A DNA stretch of 10,703 nt from an uncultured cyanobacterium (GCA_903934745.1 CAIZOZ010000248.1:1-10703), one strand, 5' to 3'; numbered from the stretch's first letter, positions 1-7,322 are shown. The notes: a model not told the origin generated them from the sequence alone. Numbers and translations are program-made.

Positions 1-366
1 CGCCAGGGCTGCAGTGACGCCGAGGTGGGAGACCTCGGTGAGATCGAACACCACGGCCTTGCAGACGCCGATGGCGTTGTGCTCGCGGCCGATCGCCTTG
101 GCCACCCCGAAGATCATCGGCCCGGTGGGCTCCGAGATCAGGGTGGGCGTTCCACCGAACAGGGCGGCGAACAGGCCCACCAGCACAGCGCCCCAGAGGC
201 CAGCGGCGGCCCCGGCGCCGGAGGCCACACCGAAAGCGAGGGCCATCGGCAGGGCGATCACCGCGGCGGTGACCCCGCCGAAGAGGTCGCCCTTGATGTT
301 CTGGGTGCTGATGTGATTCAGCAGGCGGAAAGGCGGAGGCCCCGGAGGGGCCGAAGCAGTTGCCAT
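1..366 (-). pseudogene. bicA: BicA-type SulP bicarbonate transporter, 5' end, internally deleted (partial)
   Basis: The SulP family member BicA is a plasma-membrane Na+-dependent bicarbonate symporter of the cyanobacterial CO2-concentrating mechanism. The frame opens at ATG 364-366 and runs off the window edge (122 codons seen). Residues 1-84 match the BicA N-terminus: a short cytoplasmic head, the GDLFGGVTAAVIALPMALAFG helix region (about 26-46), a second helix, and GGTPTLISEPTGPM (71-84). Residue 85 onward is not the expected third helix. It reads IFGVAKAIGREHNAI and then VVFDLTEVSHLGVTAALA, which belongs to the C-terminal cytoplasmic STAS domain. About 370 residues of transport core are therefore missing, in frame, at a GPM tripeptide that occurs in both places in BicA. 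The remaining product could not transport. It could be a real deletion or an assembly collapse. Identity is confident; pseudogene status is inferred. No clear Shine-Dalgarno precedes the ATG. Confidence 0.8.
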
Positions 367-924
367 CGCTACAGAAAGGTGTGATGGGCGAAACCATAGG
401 GTTTACTCAGGACAGCTGGGTGTCCTGAGGCTTCGCAGCACCATGGCCGCAGAAAATCTCAATCTTTCACCGCGCCGACCAGCCCTCCCTGCCGGCAAGT
501 TCCCGCCTGCATGCACCAAAACCCATCCGGCCTGGATCGTGCAGCATCGCCCTTGAGGGAGTGCGAACTGGCTGACGAAATCACCCGGGTGATCGAAGCC
601 AAATAGCAGACGAACTACTCGATCATCACTTATTTCTACTAGGTGAAAGCCCGGCGCGATCACAAGTTCTGATCCACCAGGATCCCTGGCTACCGGGCCA
701 GGACAGGGTGTTTCCAGGGCGCTGGTTGCCGCGTCAACAGCCTCTGGATCACCTGTTCCAGGGCCCGCTCGGCCCCCGGCTCCATCTCTTCCTGCCGATC
801 GGTCATCGGCATTGATCTCCACCGCTGATCGGAGCCATCCCCGTCTCCTCTGGATTTGACGTATGGAAGACAACCGATCGCCCTGGATTCCACTTAAAAC
901 TGCTTCCACCCCCAAACCCACCTG
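367..924. other. Divergent intergenic spacer between bicA and the antiporter
   Basis: This 558-base stretch lies between two divergent genes and should hold both promoters. Apart from the palindrome at 406-429 it has a TTGACG box at 856-861, but no convincing -10 at normal spacing. Two tiny frames, 511-606 plus (31 residues) and 690-812 minus (40 residues, with a GGAG four bases before the ATG), are open, but nothing else supports them. I recognise no protein family here. Confidence 0.5.
406..429. promoter_or_regulatory. Perfect 9-bp palindrome upstream of bicA
   Basis: CTCAGGACA (406-414) and TGTCCTGAG (421-429) are exact inverted repeats around a 6-base spacer, centred about 50 bases upstream of the bicA start. 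It could be an operator for a dimeric regulator or a hairpin in the bicA leader. BicA genes are known to respond to inorganic carbon through LysR-type regulators (CcmR/NdhR, CmpR), but the sequence does not show which protein, if any, binds here. Confidence 0.4.
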
Positions 925-2265
925 ATGGATTTTCTGCCCACGCTGCTGATGGAAGTCGGCAGCCACCAGGTTGAAGTGACGGAAACCCTGATCGGGATTG
1001 GTCGTTTTCTCGTGATTTTCGTGGCAGCCCGCTTCATGGCGGAGCTGATGGTGCGTCTGCAGCTCCCCACCATCCTGGGCGAACTGGTCGCCGGGGTGGT
1101 GATCGGCGCCTCGGGTCTGCATCTGGTGGTGCCCCCCGAAGCCCAGGCCCAGCTGAGCGGCGCGTTGCTCGGGCTGTTGAGCTCCCTGGGCGGCCTGACG
1201 CCTGACGCGGTCAGCTCCCTTTATGGCGAGACGTTTTCGAGCCTGCAGGCCGTCGCCGAGATCGGCCTGTTCTCGCTGCTGTTCCTGACGGGCCTCGAGA
1301 GCGAACTCGATGAACTCGTGGCCGTGGGCGTTCAGGCCGGCACCGTGGCCTTCACCGGGGTGGTGTTGCCCTTCGCCGCCGGCACCGCCGGCCTCTACTA
1401 CCTCTTCCACGTGCCGTTCATCCCGGCCGTCTTCGCCGGAGCGGCCATGACGGCCACCTCGATCGGCATCACGGCGAGCGTGTTCGGTGAACTGCAATGG
1501 CTGAAGCGCAAGGAAGGCCAGATCGTCATCGGTGCCGCCGTGCTCGACGACATCCTCGGCATCGTGATTCTGGCGGTGGTGGTCTCCCTGGCCGGTGGCG
1601 GCTCCTTCACCCTCGGGCCGATCCTGAAGCTCTGCGCTGCGGCGGTGATCTTCGTGGCTGTTGCCCTGGTGCTCAGTCGCTACGCCGCACCGGCCTTCGA
1701 CTGGGTGGTGGATCAACTCAAGGCTCCCGGTGATGTAGCGGTGGCCAGCTTCGTGGTGCTCACCCTCTGCTGCTTCGCCGCCCAGGCGATCGGCCTCGAG
1801 GCCGCCCTGGGAGCCTTCGCCGCCGGCCTGATCCTCAGTGCCTCCAAACACACCCACGACATCGACAATGCCGTCAAACCCCTGGTGGCGCTGTTCGCCA
1901 CGGTGTTCTTCGTGCTGATCGGCACCGGCATGGACCTCTCGGTGCTGAACCCCTTTGATCCCGCCAACCGCGAGGGTCTGGTGGTGGCCCTGTTCCTGCT
2001 GGTGGTAGCCGTGGCCGGCAAGGTGGCCACAGGCTGGACCTACACCAGCAAGGACCCCACCAATCGCCTGGTGGTAGGGCTGGGCATGATGCCCCGCGGC
2101 GAGGTGGGTCTGATCTTCCTGGGCCTGGGCACCCAGGCCAACATCCTCACTCCGGCCCTTGAAGCCGCCATCCTGTTGATGGTGATCGGCACCACCTTCC
2201 TGGCCCCGATTCTGCTGCGGCTTGTGATCGCTGGACAATCGGAGCCTGCAGCCCAGACCACCTGA
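925..2265 (+). CDS. CPA2-family Na+/H+ (cation:proton) antiporter, NhaS3-like
   Basis: Integral membrane antiporter of 446 residues, exchanging Na+ (or K+) for protons. The protein is almost entirely hydrophobic helices, about a dozen, normal for CPA2. Family motifs are LQLPTILGELVAG (45-57), LLFLTGLESEL after it, TATSIGIT (176-183) in the first discontinuous helix, the ion-binding aspartate pair D208-D209 in GAAVLDDILGI, and MMPRGEVGLI (388-397). All expected charged residues are present, so it appears functional. The spacing and the TATS...DD arrangement resemble cyanobacterial NhaS3. The ATG at 925 has no Shine-Dalgarno, which is common in cyanobacteria. It diverges from bicA. A Na+ extruder beside a Na+-driven bicarbonate symporter makes physiological sense, although that partner is broken here. 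Ion specificity cannot be read from sequence. Confidence 0.93.
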   Translation: MDFLPTLLMEVGSHQVEVTETLIGIGRFLVIFVAARFMAELMVRLQLPTILGELVAGVVIGASGLHLVVPPEAQAQLSGALLGLLSSLGGLTPDAVSSLYGETFSSLQAVAEIGLFSLLFLTGLESELDELVAVGVQAGTVAFTGVVLPFAAGTAGLYYLFHVPFIPAVFAGAAMTATSIGITASVFGELQWLKRKEGQIVIGAAVLDDILGIVILAVVVSLAGGGSFTLGPILKLCAAAVIFVAVALVLSRYAAPAFDWVVDQLKAPGDVAVASFVVLTLCCFAAQAIGLEAALGAFAAGLILSASKHTHDIDNAVKPLVALFATVFFVLIGTGMDLSVLNPFDPANREGLVVALFLLVVAVAGKVATGWTYTSKDPTNRLVVGLGMMPRGEVGLIFLGLGTQANILTPALEAAILLMVIGTTFLAPILLRLVIAGQSEPAAQTT

Positions 2266-2284
2266 CCGGTCGGTAGCACCGGTC
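2264..2284 (+). terminator. Hairpin at the antiporter stop codon, possible terminator
   Basis: GACCGGT (2264-2270) and ACCGGTC (2278-2284) form a perfect 7-bp stem with a 7-base loop, overlapping the TGA at 2263-2265. No T-run follows, so intrinsic termination is doubtful. Confidence 0.3.
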
Positions 2285-2544
2285 TCCATCCCCTCCATTC
2301 ATGGACCTTGCCGATCTGAGAGGCCCCAGCGTCACCCTGGCCGCGCCGATCTCCAGGATCGCGTCGTAGCCGGACATCAGCCTGCGGAGGCAATCGTTGT
2401 ACTGGCGGCCGTCATCCCCTTCGCAGTCGAGCCGGCTCCTGGGCTGCTGACCGGTGGCATCTTCGGAGTCTGCCGCTCTGGCGGCCGCGGCGTCAGCCGG
2501 GCCGCTGGAGCCAACGGAGTGATGGCAGCGATGGGGATCCGCCC

Positions 2545-3562
2545 TCAGGCGGCGGTGAACGGAGTCAGTGCAATCGGATGGAAGCTCAGAACCAAATCGT
2601 CGAAGTCACGATCACCACCACTGTCAAGATCCTCCAGCCCGAACATGTTGTCGCCCAGCATCTGGAAATGCTGGCGCTGATCGGGATTGGCATCCTGGAA
2701 AGCAAAATAGGTGCGGCTGTCCTTGCCCGTATCGACCACGGCATAGGGGGCGAAGATTCCATCAGCTTGGATTGAGAGTTCTCGGCTGGAGCCTCCATGG
2801 TTCTCAATCGACAGATCGGCCAGAGGTGCGAGCAGATTCGAATGATGCAGCGCAGCTTGCTGATAGCCGTGATCAGCGGGCTGCAGGATGGCTCCGGTGA
2901 GTGGATCGATCACAGCACCGCTGACGTCTAAGACTTGATCAAAGCCCACCGTGGAGTTGTATAGTGCCTCCCGGGCAAGTTGCAGCGTGCCTTCAACGCT
3001 CCTACCACCCAGGCCAGTGAAGTCGAGCAGGGGGGACAGGCTCTGCTGGCGGGCCAGGAAAGCGGGCAATCCGGGCTCGTCATTCTGGAGCTTGAGCTGG
3101 AGTTTCAGCTCAGTCTTCGGTGATTCGAGCAACAGGCCAGCGTCGGACGGCATGAGCTTGGACTCCAGGGTGAGAATCCGCGCACCCAGGCTGGCGACTG
3201 AGGCGCTGGATGGCCCCAGCTCAGCGAGGGTGCGATCCACCACTTCGAGGAACACCAACCGTTCGCCGGTGGAGAGTGGAAGCAAGACTCACCACCTCTG
3301 TACTGAGAAACACGGCCGCCGTCCGTGTGTCCGCATCGTTGCTGGCGCCAACGCTGAACACATTCGCTTGGTCTGTGCGCTTGAATTGCTGTGGCTGCTC
3401 CAGCTCCGCCACGGCACCAGAAGCCTGGATCACCCCAGGGCCTGGGTCACCATCACCGCGCCGATCATCGCGATAGCTGAGTTCCAGCACAGGGGCCAAA
3501 TCAGCGCCAAGGCTGAAGAAGCGTGCCCCAGTTCTGCTGTTGACGTCATAGAGGAATGACAT
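2545..3562 (-). pseudogene. C-terminal remnant of a DUF4114-domain surface/adhesin-type protein, frameshifted
   Basis: Two minus-strand frames make one protein. The first (ATG at 3560-3562, down to about 3285) carries FLYDVNSRTGARF, then YRDDRRGDGDPGPGVI, a pattern typical of the Ca2+-binding-like end modules of large secreted cyanobacterial and proteobacterial repeat proteins. The second (about 3285 down to TGA 2545-2547) ends in TYFAFQDANPDQ, then GDNMFGLEDL and GGDRDFDDLVLSF, a good DUF4114 signature with its acidic ED...GDxDFDD loop. The first frame leaves this reading and the second has a TGA just upstream of its first usable codon (TTG 3283-3285), so one base was gained or lost near 3280-3295. 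About a dozen compatible residues (ending WISIDQSP) extend upstream of the ATG, which suggests the N-terminal body was lost. No signal peptide or repeats remain. DUF4114 proteins are usually large, secreted and often adhesive; this copy looks dead. Confidence 0.7.
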
Positions 3563-3661
3563 CGGGCTCTGATCGATGCTGATCCAGCACTGAATCCCGT
3601 TGGCGGTAGTCGAAGCCCTTCAAGTTGAAGGCCTGATCAATCCAGGCAGAGACCGCCCCGT

Positions 3662-4222
3662 TCACCTTGCCATTCTTCGCCTTGGGCGGCGGCGCGGCGC
3701 CCGGCGGCTGTGGAGCAGCTGGCGGCATGGCCAATGGCGCCGCAGCAGGCGCGGCAGCCGCGGCAGCGGATCACCGTCCTGGATCAGATGCAGCCAGCTG
3801 CTGGCCTCCAGGCTCACCAGCGCCGCCAGCAGCCAGGGCCGCTGGTGTTGCCACAGGGTTGGGGCCGCAGCCACCAGTTGCCCGGGCGTGGGGCTGCCCA
3901 GGGGCGCCAGCAGGGCGCTGAACAGCAGCACGGCGCCACCGAGATAGAGCAGGCGCAGCCCCATCCCCAGCAGGGGGGTGTGGGAGAACAGGGAGCGATG
4001 GCTGAGCAGGCGCCGGTAGGGCCACCACAGCAGCCGCAGCGGCCCCCAGCGCCGGGTCGAGTTGGAGATGGTGTCGAGGTCTGGGGAGAGCCAGAGGCCA
4101 CCGAACAGGAAGCAGCCGCTGGCGAAGACGACACCGGCCAGGCCGAGGGCCGGCCACCAGAGCAAGCCATAGGGGAGCGCCAGCAAGCGGGTGACCCGGT
4201 CGTGGCTGCGGCCGCTGGCCAT
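3662..4222 (-). CDS. Putative metal-binding membrane protein (YdjM/DUF2227-like metal-dependent hydrolase family)
   Basis: Protein of 186 residues if it starts at ATG 4220-4222; a GTG directly before it is the alternative. Conserved polar motifs sit between hydrophobic helices: GRSHDR (4-9), SPDLDT (46-51), SHRSLFSHTP (74-83) and SWLHLIQDGDP (142-152). The regularly placed His and Asp residues suggest a divalent metal site at the membrane surface, as in the family of putative membrane-bound metal-dependent hydrolases. No substrate is established that I can name. The last 30 residues are an Arg/Pro-rich tail outside the conserved part. It may be natural or may mark a junction with the decayed DNA downstream, because another frame (3546-3734) becomes more protein-like there. 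The gene diverges from the tRNA to its right. Confidence 0.72.
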   Translation of the reverse strand: MASGRSHDRVTRLLALPYGLLWWPALGLAGVVFASGCFLFGGLWLSPDLDTISNSTRRWGPLRLLWWPYRRLLSHRSLFSHTPLLGMGLRLLYLGGAVLLFSALLAPLGSPTPGQLVAAAPTLWQHQRPWLLAALVSLEASSWLHLIQDGDPLPRLPRLLRRHWPCRQLLHSRRAPRRRPRRRMAR

Positions 4223-4309
4223 CACACCGATGCCGTTGGACGGAGACTAGGAGCGTCTGCTCCAGCACCGCCGATCCCGCTTGCCACGCCCCTGAAGCCA
4301 AGGGTGCTG

Positions 4310-4331
4310 GCCCCCCGCAGCGCCGGGGGGC
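4310..4331 (+). other. GC-rich hairpin just upstream of tRNA-Val
   Basis: GCCCCCCG (4310-4317) and CGGGGGGC (4324-4331) pair perfectly over 8 bases with a CAGCGC loop. The hairpin sits where the tRNA promoter would be expected. CAGAAT at 4331-4336 is the only loosely -10-like sequence before the tRNA. No T-run follows. Confidence 0.35.
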
Positions 4332-4344
4332 AGAATGACTCGAC

Positions 4345-4416
4345 GCGCGATTAGCTCAGCGGTAGAGCGCCTGCCTTACAAGCAGGACGTCACTGGTTCG
4401 AATCCGGTATCGCGCA
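4345..4416 (+). tRNA. tRNA-Val (anticodon UAC)
   Basis: Complete 72-base cloverleaf. The acceptor stem GCGCGAT (4345-4351) pairs with ATCGCGC (4409-4415), followed by discriminator A4416. The D-arm is GCTC...GAGC. The anticodon stem CCTGC/GCAGG encloses CTTACAA, giving anticodon TAC, which reads valine codons GTA and others by wobble. The T-arm is ACTGG-TTCGAAT-CCGGT. The CCA end is not encoded (TAT follows), as is common in cyanobacteria, so it must be added after transcription. The integrase remnant lies downstream on the same strand, the usual arrangement when a tRNA 3' end served as an attachment site. Confidence 0.96.
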
Positions 4417-4739
4417 TATCAAACAAGGCCTGCCAGGCTTTGAGGGCGACCTGCTCACGTTCCTGCTCACCTGGCTGCGGCCCTTGCCTGGGAGACGGTG
4501 CTGGGTGCGGGGGTGTCTCACTCCTTGTCTCGGCTGTCGGCGTGGCGGGAGTGTCGGCAACCATCGCGGCCTGGTCAGGCTCCACAGCACCGCCCACGCC
4601 GGCGGCGGTGGTTGCTCTGCATACGGCTGATCAGGAAGGCGAGGATCTCGATGCAGCCCTGGTCCGATTCTTCCCGGAAGCCCAGCTTGAGGCTTGTGAA
4701 TCCAACCAATCCTCGGTCAAGTCTGCTTCAGAGGCCGGC
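4417..4739. other. Spacer between tRNA-Val and the integrase remnant
   Basis: About 320 bases without a gene I can support. A hairpin at 4425-4441 (AAGGCCT/AGGCTTT, one G:U pair, 3-base loop) lies just after the tRNA and may help end or process its transcript. Long frames here run through the tRNA itself and are not credible. Frame 4600-4739 on the plus strand may be the degraded N-terminus of the integrase, but it has no recognisable motif. Confidence 0.45.
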
Positions 4740-5617
4740 TCAGGCGTTTCCTGGCCCGTCCTGGTGGACATCTACCGCGATCACAAGCTTTGCAGTGGTG
4801 ACGTTAAGGCCGCGACCTGGAGCGCATGTATCGGCCTCGGATGGGCCTCCTGCTGGATCTGTTGACCGGCGGTGGGTCAGAGGATGCCGATACGCTGCTG
4901 CGCCTGACAGCGGAGCAGTGGGCCGAACGGCCTGGCTGCCGCACGTGCAACAGGACTATCTGGGACAGTCGTGGATGCCTTCTCAGGATCTCGGCCCTTA
5001 CATCGGCCGCTCCCACCAGTAGCGGACGGTCACGACGCCCATTGCCGACGAGCACATCCTGGCAATAGTGCAAGCCATCCCCGATCAGCGCTGGCGGTTC
5101 TGCTTCCAGCTGATTGCTGCCTATGGGCTGCGTCCGGAGGAGATCCAGCACCTTGAGCTGAGGCAGGGTCGCCTCTGGTGCCTCTATGAAAAGGTCTCGG
5201 CGCGTGGCAAGACCAAGCCCCGGCCGCTGCGTCTGCTCCCTTGCGACCAGTGGGCCTCCGCCTGGAACCTGGAGGCAACTTTCTCATCGGATCTGCTGCC
5301 GCCGATGCGACCGGGGCATGGGGCTCGGGACATCAATCAGTACCTTCGGCGCCGCTCCCTGTGGATGCAGCTCAGGTGTGACTACGAGGCCCAGGGCGAA
5401 AGATTGGTCCTTTATTCCTGCCGCCACGCCTATGCCCACCGGGCCCATGTGATCTCATCTGCCGCCCAAGGTGGTGGCCGCGGCGATGGGCCACAGCGTC
5501 CAGACCCACTTGGCGGCCTACAGCCGCTGGTGCGGGGATGACATGGTGGATGACGCCTTCGCGAAGGCAGAGCAACGGCTGGCCCATGGCCAACGTGCTC
5601 AGAGTTCAGCGGCGTAG
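4740..5617 (+). pseudogene. Tyrosine recombinase (phage/island-type integrase), decayed
   Basis: The protein can be followed through three frames. WPVLVDIYRDHKL through KAATW (4752 to about 4820) and YRPRMGLLLDLL (from about 4829) form the N-terminal core-binding part. PYIGRS, then TPIADEHILAIVQAIPDQRW and GLRPEEIQHLEL (about 4995-5160), hold the first catalytic arginine. YSCRHAYAHR (5410s-5440s) is the box II Arg-His region, with Tyr where many recombinases have the first His. AMGHSVQTHLAAYSRW (about 5485-5530) holds the second His and the Tyr nucleophile. It ends at TAG 5615-5617. Lesions are frameshifts near 4820, 4980 and 5455 and an in-frame TAG at 5020-5022. The motifs match the integrase type often found next to tRNA genes in cyanobacteria. 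The position, about 320 bases 3' of tRNA-Val on the same strand, supports past site-specific integration. It cannot make an active enzyme as read. Confidence 0.82.
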
Positions 5618-5910
5618 TGCCGCACGGCCTGCGAGAAGCTGCTCAACCCTTGATCCTCCGGTGTTGCCGGCCGACCAGATGAAGCACACGCGGAACTGGT
5701 TGTTGATCCGGAGGCTGTGCTGACCTGCGCGATCGCCTCGCAGGGCTTCCAGCCGGTTGCCTGGGGGGGGGGCCGCAGGTCGTCGAGGCAGCCAGCGATC
5801 TCCGGTTGCCTGAGCTTGCAGCGTGCCACGCGCTCAAATGACTGGAACCGGGGCACGGCCCAGCCCTGGGCCAATCGTTCGGTGTCGGGACATCGGAACG
5901 AGCGGATCAT
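5606..5910 (-). pseudogene. HigB-type (RelE superfamily) toxin, frameshifted in a C10 tract, altered C-terminus
   Basis: HigB toxins are ribosome-dependent mRNA interferases, normally encoded directly upstream of their HigA antitoxin. The start at ATG 5908-5910 gives MIRSFRCPDTERLA, VPRFQSFERVARCKL and CLDDLRPPP, typical of the first half. On the minus strand a run of ten C (5763-5772) follows. Read straight through, the frame turns into low-quality sequence ending at 5599-5601. Removing two bases or adding one restores GNRLEALRGDRAGQHS, then INNQFRVCFIW, the conserved catalytic half. The restored frame then loses the usual HigB ending and stops at 5606-5608, inside the 3' end of the opposing integrase. 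No HigA follows. It is therefore either dead or expressed only through polymerase slippage or tract-length variation. Confidence 0.75.
5729..5736. repeat. HIP1 octamer GCGATCGC
   Basis: Exact highly iterated palindrome, abundant in many cyanobacterial genomes. It falls inside the restored HigB reading frame. Confidence 0.7.
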
Positions 5911-6008
5911 CCAGCCACCTTGGTTCCGTCAGGCAGAACGGTTGCTGCTCTCCGAGACGCAATGGCCGCATAGGCTGACCCATCCGGCCCGTCTGCCAGC
6001 TTCGCCGC

Positions 6009-7082
6009 ATGATCCCCACCTCCGATCTCCACGTGGTGGAAACCCGGCCCCTGGTGCCGCCGGCGGTTCTGCACGCCGAGCTGCCGATCAGCGAGCAGGC
6101 TTCCCGCACGGTGCAGCTGGCCCGTGAGCGCATCAAGGCGATCCTGCATGCCGGTGATCACCGGCTGCTGGTGATCGTCGGGCCCTGTTCGGTGCACGAC
6201 GTGGACGCAGCCAAGGAGTACGCCGCCCTGATTGCCGCAGCCCAGCACCGCCATCGCGACGATCTCGAGGTGGTGATGCGGGTGTACTTCGAGAAACCAC
6301 GCACCACCGTGGGCTGGAAGGGGCTGATCAACGATCCCCATCTCGATGGCAGCTACGACATCAACACCGGCCTGCGGCGGGCCCGGGGGTTGTTGCTGCA
6401 TCTGGCGGAGCTGGGATTGCCGGCAGCCACGGAGCTGCTCGATCCGGTGGTGCCCCAGTACATCGCCGATCTGATCAGCTGGACCGCCATCGGCGCCCGC
6501 ACCACCGAAAGCCAGACCCACCGGGAGATGGCTTCAGGGCTGTCGATGCCGATCGGCTTCAAGAACGGCACCGATGGCAGCACCATCACCGCCATCAACG
6601 CCATGGAGGCGGCGGCCCTGTCGCACCATTTCCTCGGCATCAACAAAGACGGCCAGGCCGCCATCGTCACCACCACCGGCAATCCCGATGGTCATCTGGT
6701 GTTGCGCGGTGGCAAAGCCGGACCCAACTTCCACAGCGAGGCGGTAGCAGCAGCGGCGGCCCAACTGGCGGCCGAGGGCCTGCCGGCCCGGCTGATGGTG
6801 GACTGCAGCCACGGCAACTCCAACAAGGACTATCGCCGCCAGGGTGAGGTGCTGCAGGACGTGGCCCAGCAGGTGAGGGCCGGTTCGATGCATGTGATGG
6901 GCGTGATGATTGAAAGCCACCTGGTGGAGGGCCATCAGAAGATCCCGGCTGATCTCTCGCTGCTCACCTATGGCCAGAGCGTCACCGATGCCTGCATTGA
7001 TCTGAGCACCACCCTGGAGCTGCTGGAGCAGCTGGCCGCCGCCGTGCGTGAGCTGAGGCAGCGGCGACTGGCGGCGGTCTGA
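6009..7082 (+). CDS. 3-deoxy-7-phosphoheptulonate synthase (DAHP synthase, class I AroF/G/H type)
   Basis: Cytoplasmic enzyme that condenses phosphoenolpyruvate and erythrose 4-phosphate, the first step of the shikimate pathway to aromatic amino acids and, in cyanobacteria, quinones and tocopherol. The 357 residues match the usual length (about 350). Motifs in order are GPCSVHD (58-64, metal ligand C60), MRVYFEKPRTTVGWKGL, GLPAATELLDP, IGARTTESQTHR, GFKNGTDG, LRGGKAGPNF, DCSHGNSNKD (265-274, metal ligand H268), MGVMIESHLVEG (ligand E302) and YGQSVTDACID (ligand D327). All four metal ligands are present, so it should be active. Which amino acid inhibits it cannot be told here, and no aroF/G/H symbol is assigned. 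The start is ATG 6009, without a Shine-Dalgarno. A stable hairpin follows two bases after the stop, suggesting a single-gene transcript. Confidence 0.96.
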   Translation: MIPTSDLHVVETRPLVPPAVLHAELPISEQASRTVQLARERIKAILHAGDHRLLVIVGPCSVHDVDAAKEYAALIAAAQHRHRDDLEVVMRVYFEKPRTTVGWKGLINDPHLDGSYDINTGLRRARGLLLHLAELGLPAATELLDPVVPQYIADLISWTAIGARTTESQTHREMASGLSMPIGFKNGTDGSTITAINAMEAAALSHHFLGINKDGQAAIVTTTGNPDGHLVLRGGKAGPNFHSEAVAAAAAQLAAEGLPARLMVDCSHGNSNKDYRRQGEVLQDVAQQVRAGSMHVMGVMIESHLVEGHQKIPADLSLLTYGQSVTDACIDLSTTLELLEQLAAAVRELRQRRLAAV

Positions 7083-7083
7083 G

Positions 7084-7107
7084 CAAGGACGCCTGGTTGC
7101 GTCCTTG
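7084..7107 (+). terminator. Terminator-like hairpin after the DAHP synthase gene
   Basis: CAAGGACGC (7084-7092) and GCGTCCTTG (7099-7107) form a perfect 9-bp stem with a 6-base loop, starting two bases after the TGA. There is no U-tract, which is not unusual for cyanobacterial hairpins. Confidence 0.55.
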
Positions 7108-7322
7108 GCAGGCGGTTGCGATGCAGAAGCGATGGCCGTTGACAGGCTGTGGCCGTTCGCACGCCGCTGCCGTTGACGGGGCAAGGCAGCTGGTCCGATC
7201 ACGTTGACCGGCCCAGGCGCCAGCACCGCCATGGGCCGCAGCTGCGGCTGAGACTGGGGTCTGGCTGAACGCTTGGCTTCCCCTGCGGCTTCAGAGCCTG
7301 CACGCTGCGGCGGCGACAAGGG

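Noticed and set aside
511..606. 31-residue plus-strand frame (MHQNPSGLDRAASPL...)
   Set aside because: It reads somewhat like protein but has no ribosome site, no known family and is too short to trust.
690..812. 40-residue minus-strand frame with GGAG four bases before its ATG
   Set aside because: A plausible start, but it is short, unmatched, and ends without any supporting context.
403..2298. A 631-codon minus-strand open frame
   Set aside because: It lies antisense to the intact antiporter. Its His/Gln/Gly-rich translation is the usual shadow of a GC-rich gene and has no family motif.
2147..2500. Minus-strand frame containing YNDCLRRLMSGYDAILEIGAARVTLG
   Set aside because: The central stretch looks protein-like, but the frame runs on antisense into the antiporter and I recognise no family. 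Left uncalled.
3546..3734. 62-residue minus-strand frame with KNGKVNGAVSAWIDQAFNLKGFDYR
   Set aside because: It overlaps the tail of the metal-binding protein and the start of the DUF4114 remnant. It may be debris of another gene, but there is no recognisable domain.
4376..4597. Minus-strand frame ending in DTGFEPVTSCL
   Set aside because: That ending is the well-known false translation of a tRNA read backwards; the rest is Pro/Ala-rich low complexity.
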